From positions 32,381 to 96,380 of the forward strand of contig JADDOH010010212.1 of assembly GCA_016648135.1 (NCBI GenBank): a DNA stretch of 64,000 nucleotides, in the 5' to 3' direction. Both the position numbers and the translations under genes were made by a program. Shown here one piece after another: positions 46,901 to 58,900 of this stretch. The first letter of the stretch is position 1, and each line of letters opens with the position of its first letter. The notes under the pieces are model-generated. The model did no database searches. It saw only the letters and a list, made by a program, of their open reading frames with translations, and had not been told where the DNA came from. Source of the stretch: Agrypnia vestita (taxonomy: Eukaryota > Arthropoda > Insecta > Trichoptera > Phryganeidae).

Positions 46901-49900
46901 TGATATGTGATAATCACATTGATTGCTTTTTAATTATTTATTATCATAATTTATAAATTCCTTCAATGAAGAGTGCGCCCAAGTCGGGATGAAGATTAGT
47001 ATAGCCAAAGAGATCAACAGCAATGCTCGATCAGCATACAGGGAACGCAGCTGAAGTAAGTCAAAAAATTGGGGTGGAATTTTCTAGCGACGGGAGGCAG
47101 GAAAGTGAAGTAGGTAGTAGAATCGGAGCTGCATCCAACATGTTACATTCCCTATACACATAGTGCGGTGAAAATTAAATCTGAGCTTGGTGTCAAGACA
47201 AAACCGGTTGTTTTCAAATCTGTGTACAGGCCCACCCTAATATATAATGATAAAATTTCGGTCTTGATGGAGAGAATGAGTGCGAGGATCCAGGCTGCCG
47301 AGATGAGTTTTCTAAGGGAGTAACGGGAGTCACACTGATGGACAGAGTGAGAAGTGCCAACATACAGCACATAATCAGCATGGAGCCTCTACTTATACAC
47401 ATAGTAACCTCAAAAATGAATGACTTAGACATGTGTTAAGAATGCCAGGGGAACGAATACCAAAAATAATCCTCTTGGCTTCAGCTAGGAGAAGCAACCA
47501 AAAAATGTATATGAAAACAGAATGGGTCTTGACTGTTTGACTCGTGCAGAAGCAGTGCAAGACAGGGGGATTCGGAAGCACCTTGTCGAGTCTTTGGGCC
47601 CTCGACCCTACTAAGGCAAGGGGATGAAGATGATGATGATGACGGATTTTTCCTGGTCTAGATTGTGCCAAGCCATTTTTGGGCTGTCTGCACATTTTTT
47701 ATTCCATTTATTACATCTCAAGTAATATAAAATTCAATAACATTTAAAATATTACTTAATAATGGTAATCCAAGGTTGAGATCATGACTGCAGAACATCT
47801 TGTCATGCGGATGAAGGTTGAATGAGCTTGCTCTATGCAGCCTTTGATTTCAACAGAAAGATCCCATCTTTCATTTGTATTGCAGTCCAAGTATACAATA
47901 TTTTGTGTCTTTTCTAATTTCGTTCCAATAATATAAAAACTTCCATAAACGAGTGCATTTTTTTTTTCTAATGAGCATGTGTTTTTTTTAAAGGTACAGA
48001 TACACATGCTTATTACTGGCATGCTCATTTGCATGCTCAAAACTAGCATGCCCTAACAACTGTACACACTTGCTCATTATAAGCATGCTCAAAGCTAACA
48101 TCAAAAACACATGCTTATGTGACATGCTCTTGTCATAGAATAGAGACGCTCTTGTTCAAAATGGAAACTGCAAACCGAAATAGAAAATTCAAGTGAACCA
48201 ATAAATGAAAATATTTTTGATTTTAGTTTTTATAATTTATATTGTACGATTTGAATCATTCATGTCTTTTAATAAAGTTTCATAAACATTATTTCTTGGT
48301 ATATAATTTTTACATAGCGGTGATCGAGTATTCCGCAGACATTCGTGATTCCTATAATGAGTCACGAAAAGTAATGTTTTATCATCTCCCCAACGCGCCA
48401 TATTTGTTTCATCTGTCGCGAACTGAGAAGATCGCATTGATAATTGATACTAGCCGCGAATGACATAAGCATACTCACACATGCTCAAAAGATAACCTTT
48501 CTCATGCTGAATGACATTAGCAACCGCCGGTTGATTTATGAGCACGCTTATTACTAGCAATGTGCGTACACACATGCCACTAATAAGCAAGGGCTATAGA
48601 AGGTCAATACTGCGCATACTCACGTGCCACTAATAAGCATGTGCCTTTAGCCTTTAGTTTAATTAAACTAAAACAAAACAATAAACAAAAATTAATTAAT
48701 TTCTAACCCAAAATTCTCGCATTTCTTTACTACTTGGCTCAGCAGAAGTTGTAAATCCTCAATGTGACTCGTTAGAAGTGCTGCATCACCCGCATAATGC
48801 AGGTTGCTCAGACATGGTTGAATCAAAGATTGCTTATTAAAATGAATTGCTTACCTCGGCCTGGGGACGGGCGGCAGTGTTCCCGCGGGCAGCGTGGGGT
48901 ACGCGCCGTACATGGCGGAGGTGGGGCGCGCGTCGGGATGGCCGGGGGCAGGCTCGGGCTGCTATCACAGACATGCAATAATTAAAATGAAACGCTTACC
49001 TCGGCCTGGGGACGGGCGGCAGTGTTCCCGCGGGCAGCGTGGGGTACGCACCGTACATGGCGGAGGTGGGGCGCGCGCCGGGATGGCCGGGGGCAGGCTC
49101 GGGCTGCTATCACAGACATGTAATGTGTTATTCATGTATTTTATATTAACAACTAGCTGTAACCCATCAAAAATGACCTTACTTTTACATGTCGGTTCCT
49201 AAGGAATAAGTATTTATTTATTTATTCAAAAAAAAATCACTTTAAAAATAAATTACAGACATTACACGAAAAAAAAAAAAAAAAAAAATAACTATTAAAA
49301 AAGATAAAAGATGAAAAATGAAAAAGGAAAAAGAAGAAAATGAAAGGAAAAAAAGTGTAAATACATTACAGACCTTACACGAACTAACGATGGACGGATA
49401 GATAGACAGACAACGAAATTATTATAATTGGGATAATTGGGTATAAAGTTAGACGAGGACCATCTTACAAGCTTCAACAGGTCTGTCCGATAGTCTTATA
49501 TGAATACTGGAAGTGAATAACGCATTAAGTGCCAAAAATATTTTTTTTATGATAAGTATAGGGATTAGTACTATATGCCCTTGCCAATACATTAAACACT
49601 GCACTGATAATCTATCTGTGATAATTTCCTAGTTATATGGTAATGCATATCGCAAAACATGAGATAAACAAATAAAACTGTTTAAAAAATAATTGCACAA
49701 ACTAGATTTATATAAAATATTTTAAATAATTGCCAGGCAGACTTTCCAGATGAATGGCAAGGTTTTTTTTAGTATATCTCCATTATTTATATGAAAAATT
49801 GACAAATTGATTCGTTCATCTCAGAATGTACTAAACGGCACATAGGATTTATTATATATACAGCGACGATATATAAGGCACTAAACGACATGAGTATTTT

Positions 49901-52900
49901 ATAGTACATATTAAGTATTAAAATGATTAACTCATGTGAGGTACTGGCGTGAAGTAGTGTTGAAACTATTAATGAAAAGGTGTTTAAATTGACACATAAA
50001 GAGCGAAGATGGCTGTATTTGCTTTTTACCATGTAACTTAAAATGAATATTCTGGCACTTAGTGCTTTATTTATTTCTAGTATTCAAATGATATACAATA
50101 ACAAACAATTAAAGTTGGTACCAGAATCTTACGATGTAACGTATGTGACAGATTCCCACTGCCCAAGTCGATATAATGTGTAATTTTTTCTGTGAGTTCC
50201 TTTATTAGTAAGTAGGGTAAAATGGGAATACTCGAGGAACCCTTCCACCTGGTGGACCTTTTGGTGGACCGATCCTACCTCCCGCATCATGAATACTCAA
50301 ACCTTTCATACTTGCACACCAGCTAAATGCACAAATTCGCACAGCTTTAGGCCGGCGCCACAATGCGCAGATCTTCCGTCGCCAATCTATTGAAGCGGAA
50401 CGTCGTTACATTCCTTTCCATATAGTATGCATCAAGCACACTGCGCGGACGATCGGTTGATCCATTTGCTTTGCCGATTTGGCGCCGGCCATAAAATACT
50501 AGTTCATTGGAGTCGCGAGTGCATCAGGTGCATAGGTACCTACTACAAATGAAGGATTCATTTTAAACCCTTCAAACTGTGGAATGTGTATATGTTGAAG
50601 CCTTCATTCCAAAATGTAGTGTTCCCCTTTGCTATCTGTGAGCAATCATAAGAAAAACAAACTAACAAAGGAAGTGCCCTTGGAACTGTTTACATGTGCA
50701 AAGAACGAACCTTAGCTCTCGCAAGCATAATATGTATCAGCTGTCTATCTAGTAAGTTTTCAAGTATTTAAGTTGTGTGTGAAGAATAAACAAATCATAA
50801 TTACTAATATGGATTAATTCGTAGAAGAAAAGAGGTAGTATAAAGGGACTTACCGCATAGTGGTTAGCTTGGGCCATGACATCAGCCAGCTGGGCCCAGC
50901 GCATGCGCTCTTCTAAGGAAACCTGAGAGAGAGAAAGATTTTCAGCATTCGGAGGAAGGAAATTTGATATTTTATATTATAAGGGCTAATACATAATTTA
51001 CATTAAAAAACATATTGTTGTACATAATAATTAGACATTTAACCCTAGAAGGCTCCTACATATTAGTCATTTCGACTAACATGTTGTTTCTCTATCTCTA
51101 AAATATTGAGTGTATCGCGTCGATTCTCCGTGTCAACTCAGTCACCGACAGGACGTATCAAGGGGTAGTTGCATCACGCTGGTAAGTGCCACCATTTTCG
51201 ATATACAAATTAATTGTTAGTCGAATTGAATAATGAAAAGCCACAATGTATAAAAAAATAACAAAAACCTTCTAGAGTTAAAAATTTTTTATAATAAACT
51301 TTTTGCACTCCACTTTAAACACCTTTATTAACTTTATTTTGTATTGTTTTCGGGAAGCTATTGAAGTTTTTGAGTCCTTTGTGCATCAAGCAATTTTGTA
51401 AAGTGTTTTTTTTTCTTCTGAACTCTTGTACAGTCGCTACCTCTTGTATTATATATGTACCTAAATGAAAAATCTTATTTAGTTCATTACACCTTATTTA
51501 TTAAAGTATTAAAGTATATCCACCTCTAATTTTATGATCAAAGCAGCACGAAGCAAAACTTTAGATTACTTGGAAAACGGAAACTTACCTGATAGGGTGG
51601 ATGACCCATGTTAGGCACCTTGGCTCCGCCCGTCATGTACCCGAACACGGGTGAACCCATTCCGGCCGCGCTCTTCTGCTCCCTGTTCCAGCGCCGGCTG
51701 TAACACAAGCACACAGTTTTTCATCTTGTTTATCACTTTCAGTGATGACCAGGCTAGTGATGGTCAAATGGTTATTTTTTATTTATTTATCATGAACTTA
51801 AAAATATAAATAATTAATAGACTTAATATTTATGTATAAAATTGTCAATTGTCAAATTGACAGCTCTGATCTTCTCTCTAAAATATGTCTTAGAATACCA
51901 TTGTCAACGTGTTCAAAACGTGTTCAACGTGTTATTAGGATATTACGTGAACAAACTATCACATACACTCATCACTGCCTAGACTACACAGACTGGGCCC
52001 TGAGTACAGTGAGTTTGTGGATATATTCCACGACAGCTTGACTACTTGAAAGAGAAACATAGTCGATTCTGAGACAGTGATAGTTTAAATATTAAAATCT
52101 GCTATTATTTTGCTCATAGTTTTGCTAATTTTTTACATTGTATAGTGTTTTCTATTAATTTTCTGGGTACATAAATTTATAATTTGCTGAGTTATTTTAA
52201 ACAGTGTTTATTTTAATTTATAATTGTGATTTTGATTGCTGCCATGTGTACTTTTTCACTATAAATCAATTTTAAACTGTTTGGATGTCTTTTGATTTTT
52301 ACTAATTTTTCTAATGATGCTATGCACTGTATAGACACACAAATAAACAAATAAATATCCAATCGCTGACCCCGCATTTTAACAAACATAAGGATCACCT
52401 CGGCTCAAATGGCAGGTCACACCTTGCATGGTCCATTGTCAGTCTGATGATGGACCATGCAATGGGATCAGTAATGTCTGCGTATAAATACGGCAGATTA
52501 TCCCAGAGAACTCAAACCATAAGAGCAGTAATATGTACACAAAAATAAATTGAAACCTATTTTCTAGAGTTGTGTACTTGAGCACCTACTATCTCCGTAC
52601 ACGACAGACACACACACCAAGCTATATGTTCCCACTGTCGTCACAAACAGACCAGCATCTTCCATTCTACTCGTATTGAGATACATTATAATTATCAAAC
52701 AGCGAATCCCCCACCAGGCTACATACAAGTATGTTCACTTGAAGAAGTATTGTATAGTGAAGCGATGTACCAACCTCCACATGACGAGGCAGGCCAGGGT
52801 GATGAGGATGACGAGCAGCGCGGCCAGACTGGCCCCGACGGCCACCCCGACCACCTCCCCGTCCACTTCACACTGCGAGCCGTAGTACGCCCCTGTGCAC

Positions 52901-55900
52901 CTGGAATGTAAACAACATATTTCTATTTTTTTCTTACTTACTAAAGAAATAGTGTTTTGTTTATTATTTTCAAAGCTCTCTTTAAAATTTCTTTAAAATG
53001 TCATCTTGTTCTAAGTTTATGGTGTAATAATAGTGTACATGATGATATTTCAAAATTACTTCATGAAAATATTTGTTTGTCTGGTTTTAGAGTTTGATAT
53101 CTAAAATATACACAAACAATCTTGATGAAGAGAACATTGTTCTCGAAACATGTAGATTGTATAATCTAATAAAGTGGTGAAAACAAAGTGATTTGTGTTT
53201 TATTTTAATAAAAAAAACTATTAAAAATACAATTTCCTTCCCATTTTTTACTTTATCAAATATTATTTATATCTTTTTATATATTGAATACTATTACAGT
53301 AAAAGCTCTTTAATATGAAATTCAGGGGACCGAAATTCAACAAAAAAATTCGAATTTCGAATTAGGGAAGTAGAATTAGTAGGAAGTTTTTAAACCATCA
53401 ACACACTTTCTAAATATTTCCAAGTGTACAAACAAATGCATTTTTTAACATGTATTTTTAAACACATTTATTTGGCCAATATTGCATTCATTTTTGTCGG
53501 TTGTTTCAATAAAATTAAAATAATTTACTTTGATATGTGATCTTGAGACATCAATTCAATTTTAAAACAGAAAAAATTGAAACTGCGCTTTTCAATTTTG
53601 GCGCGATTTTTTAGAATTGTTGAAACAGTCGAATTGGCGATACCATATTTTACGCAATCTTGCCCTTATTTCTCAATTTTTCTGCCCACGTCTTTAATCA
53701 AATCCATTTTCATAGAAATAGTTCAATTTTTGTACGCGCTGCGAACTGACGCCATTTTAATTTGAAACGAAACACTAGTCAAAATAAAATGCGAAAATAA
53801 CTAAAATCTAACACGTGGACGTAATAAAATGTCTAATATTCTTCACACTTATCAAATAACAAAAAATATATTTACAAAAAATCGTAAATGAAGAGACTAA
53901 AATATTGAAAGTTTTCACGGAAATCACAGTTAAAGCACAAAAAAAGTCAATGACATAATGTTTTCACGCGATATATTTTCAATCTTAATAAAACACAAAG
54001 ATGTAACAATTTAAAACTCCAAAACTGGCGACAAAACTTCAACTAATCTCGTCTTTTGGCGGGATATCATAAAACAGCAGTCATAAGGGTACGCGCGCAC
54101 TAGCGTTTTTTCGCCGCGCGGCGAAAAAACCTGCGACATTTTGACAGGCACGCGCACTACGGCATAATGCCGCTGATCATTTACGGGCAGTTCTTTAAAA
54201 TATTTGGTGAACTTAACGAAAAATTCTTCCAATATTATCGAATGAATAAAGAATGTTTTTATGAACTTTTAAAACTAGTTGGACCTTCTATCGCATATAA
54301 AAATACTCCATTCAGAAATGTTTAATGTTTCTATCACTAGATTCTTTTGAAGTGATTTCATACAATGGTGGTCTTCTTTCAACTTTCGTAATTAGCATTT
54401 CAATATTAAAATCTTCATCTAGATCAGCAGAATTATTGCTTGTAGCCCATTGTTCTTTCACATAAAATATATGGTACAGCGAAACGACGCGTAGCGCGCG
54501 CGGTCATGACTTTAAAAAGATGCGTTTTTTTGCCGCTGACCGCCGCGCCGCAAGAGAGTTGTAACATTTCATCGATTTTTCGCCGCTGTGTTATTTTGCC
54601 GCTAAGTGCGCGCACTACGATTCAAAAGCCTTTGTTACAACACTGTGGTGCGACATTATGCCGTAGCGTTTTTTCGCCGCGCGGCAGAAAAACGCTAGTG
54701 CGCGTGTACCCTTAAACAGCCTTTCCCTGTGCGCGCGGCCACCGGCCAGTTGGGGATGTTTTATTACTGTCATATAGATGATCAAAGGCCTGTGAGCGGT
54801 CATTTCCGTCAGCGCAGGTATAAAAACACTAGCAAATGGTGAGAAAATGTTAACATTTACACAAATGACTTTTGTGTCAAATTTCATAATTTTGTCTGAA
54901 ATTTTTTTCGTATTTGGAATTAGCCATTTTTTCGAATTATAGGAAGCATTTTGTATGAAAATTCATTTGAGGGGGATAAAATATCATTAAATTTTTCGAA
55001 TTATACCGAATTTCGAATTATAGTTGTTTGTATTAACGAGCTTTTACTGTACAATGGTGGGTTTATTGCCAGTTTGGCAATTTCTTCCAACCAACCTACT
55101 CAACTTAGTAGAACAATTGAAATATATTTCTGATATACAATGTTACAGTTACAAAACTAGCTCGTTCCATGGTAACGAGACAAATAGTAGATGGATAGGG
55201 ACAAGGAAGCGCTAAGCCAGGTTTTGAGAAAAGTAACATTGCTTTTGTCTGCTTTGGAAGATAAGTGACTGTGCATAGTTGGTTCCACAACCTAGCCTAC
55301 AGCACTTTAAATGAGAAGCTGAGGAATTTGGTATTATAAGAGGGGATGTGCTGACAGCTAAGCAGAGTGGAAGGCCATGATTAGACAGAAAGCTGAATTA
55401 TACTGAATACTGTAGTACTGAAGTGAGCAAGAATTTAAAAGGAAATTATAAAGTTGAGATAAAAAATGGATGGCGTTGCCGGATTGTAGACCAATGAAAG
55501 AGATTATTATTACATTAAGAATGCAAATTATGGTGTGCATTAAGAAAAATATAATAGTTCACTATGCATATACTTTGATTTCTTTCTCTAAAATTTAACT
55601 TTGAATCCAATGATCTCAGAATGCCATTTTTTGACATGTTAAAGTCTAAGTGCGATCTTATTTCATTAGCGTGGATTTTGAGCACCTAAAGGGAGCGGTA
55701 CTCACGAGCAGACGGGCTGGCCGCCCCTGTAGGAGCAGGTGCCCCTGTTGCTGCAGTGGGTGGGCGGGCACGTGTGGCAGTTCCGGCCCGCCCTGTTGGG
55801 CTGCTCGGCCCAGGCGTCCCTCGCCTCCTCCGGACACTCACACCTGGTGATGGTCACAATTTTATTAATTTTGTTATAAACTTGTAAACATAAAATAAAT

Positions 55901-58900
55901 GTCCAACCTTTAATATTTTATCACAAATATTAAAGGGTGGACATTAGTTTACAAGTTTGAAATTCAAGGTAGGTATATCATGATTTGATGCTCTTTTAAG
56001 CCGAGTCTAAGAGTTCAACCTTGCCTTCCCGGAGGGGGGTATTCACATTCCCCAGAGATCGCTTTAAACTCGATAACTCAGTAATTACGGAAACAATTTC
56101 ATTTTTATTTTTTGTAATCTTCACGGAAAGACATAGTGATGAACATTTTGCAATTTTTTGTTTTATAAATTTCTGAGTGTATAATATTTGAAAATATTTT
56201 TTTCAGTCAAGTGATCTTTGCGCGGTACATACACCATATCCCTGTGTCTTATATTTATATTTTATTAACTGTACTTAATATTTGTTTCACTCTTATTAAT
56301 GCAGTGAGTGGCCCCATACCACACATGCAAACGAGGGAGACAGCTATAGTGCGCCGCATTTGTTGCTTGTTTGGTAACGCGCGAGCATTAATTTGGGTAT
56401 TCGGACAAGAGACGTCCAGCGAGGCGATTGGATTGCGTTTACCGTCACAAACTTTTTATTAACGTATGAATATGATCTGGGGTATTTTTATTTCCCGCTT
56501 TTGACCACATGGTAGTTTGGACGCTTAGAGAAGAAAAGCTTAACTTAATGCAATATCAAGTAAAAATTCATGTTTGTCATTTTTTATATAAATATTGCTT
56601 GAGTGAAAAGTTATGATATGAAGATTCTCAAATAAATTATAAGCTGTCATCTGTCAGTATAGAAAATTGCACACATTGTTAGTGTTAGCTATTATAAGCA
56701 TAAAATTAACATGATTTATTACTGCAAAAATTGTTCGGTATAATATATCGATCACTATAAATAGATAAATGAAGGGAATAGTTACTGACTTGAAGGATCC
56801 CCAAACGTTGGTGCAGGAGGCCAAGTCGTGGCAGTCATTCAGTTCTGGGGACGAGCACTCATCCAAATCTGAAATATACCAATTCAATATTTAACTCTGG
56901 ATTTTAAAGTTAGTGGACTTCTTGTTTGGCCTTTGTTTCCTGTTCAGTGAAACATGTAAAGATAAAGCATTAAAGTGATTAATTTTATTTTATTTAATTA
57001 TCCATTTTGGCCAATCTACTCTAAGATACCCGCTCTCTGAAATTACCACATTCCGTCAACGATCGATGTTGCCTCTACAAGTACTTAAAATTCCTGTTTA
57101 CAACCCAACGTCCAAGAATTGTACACATAAATCACACCATCAAATAGTGAATATTATTTACAACCCGTGTTAACATGCGACACTTTCTTAACTTTGCTGA
57201 ACACAGTCATTAACACTTCTACTGATGCTATCACACACGCTGAATGCAAAAGAGTTCTCCCGATCAGGTGGGAATTCTTTTCTCTCATCGCAACCAACCC
57301 GCCAAAGATGTATAAAGTGTGGGATTTTGCATTTTGCAGCCATGATAACCGCATCATACATTTTTGTTATTAGTTTTGTTTACTTATCAACGCCTCATGG
57401 TACCTTTTCACTGGAAATGTATTTATTCCATGAGGTCTTTAGCATACATTAATTTAGCCCCAAGACACAAACTAATCAGTAATATTTATATAAGTAAACA
57501 AAAATTAATAATTGTATTATAATAGAAAAAATCACATGGATTAGGTGGTACAGTACCTAATCAATTTATTATTTATATTTCCACCTAACCCATGTAAAAA
57601 GTGGAGTAGCTTGGTAGCATTTGGAGTAGCTTGTTGGTCTTGTGGTTAGGACTCTCTCCTCGTGATCCAAAGGTCGCAGGTTCGAATCTCACTCCAGACA
57701 AGCAAGTTAGTCCTATTTTCATAGCACAAGCGTTTAGCTTAATTTGAAAATAGTAAGAATATTGATGTGACACGAATTCCGTGTTCGCATCTTTATTTTT
57801 TTTAAAAAAAAAAAATCTATATTTACATAATTCACCTATCGAAGAGAGAACTCTCGAAAGTCGAGCAGTAAAATGTAAAATTATTATTAAACTCAAGTAG
57901 AGTTAACAGTTTATGTTTCTCACCCAATTTAAAGATTATTGTTATATGTATTATGCTAATACTTGCAAGATAATATTTTTATTAATTTTTCTCCCAGTTG
58001 ATAACTCAAAATTGTACAGTAGATTTTTTATTTGCACACAGTGAAAAGCTTTCCTCTTTTGCCTGGGCCTTGTGCCTTACCTTTTCAACGGACGTTGACC
58101 GTCGACACTTTATTTACCGTGGCCCTGAATAACTCTACAGTGGACTAGCCAAACCACTGTCCCAGCCATGATGTTTAATGGTTCATGATGTGGAAAAGCC
58201 ACTGTATAACAAATACAATATGTAGGCATTGACAAATAAAGATAAATGTAGGTACCCTGCAACGGAGACACGCTGCCTCGGGTGTGGTCGACCCAGAGAG
58301 CGGACTGCCCCACGTTGTTGCTCCGCCGCTGGATGACGCCCAGGAGGTGGCGGGTGATGTCCGCTCCTCCCTTCATCTCCCCACTCTCCTCCAACTGGAA
58401 ACAGGCAAGTTCAGATACCTCAGAATTGTTAGAATAATCTGCTGATGGGATTTCGCATTACCTTACTTAAAAGGCAGAAATGCTATTATAAAAAAAAGCA
58501 GTCACGTTTGGCAAACAGTTGTGGGTGATCAATTGTAATCGAGAAATTGTAGATGAGTTAAGAATTGTACTAACCAGCACAGTAACATTGACGAATACAC
58601 CTGAGTCACCCTTGGGTCCCTTGTAGATGGTGTTGACGGAGCCGCTGACAAACTCATCAGAATACGGAGTCATGGAGAATGCAGAGTCCACCTGAAACAA
58701 ACATTATATTATGTATTTTTCGAGTAGGCTCAAAATTTTAGGAACACAATTACTGAATTTTGTCACCAGGGGGATAATAAAGATAAATTTTATACAGAAT
58801 TGTTCTCAGGTTTTCATGGCAACTCAGAATCTTCTGTTTTGTGTCTTCTGGGGAATTATGCCGTGTTTATACGACCTTTCTGACTGACATTTCGGATTCC

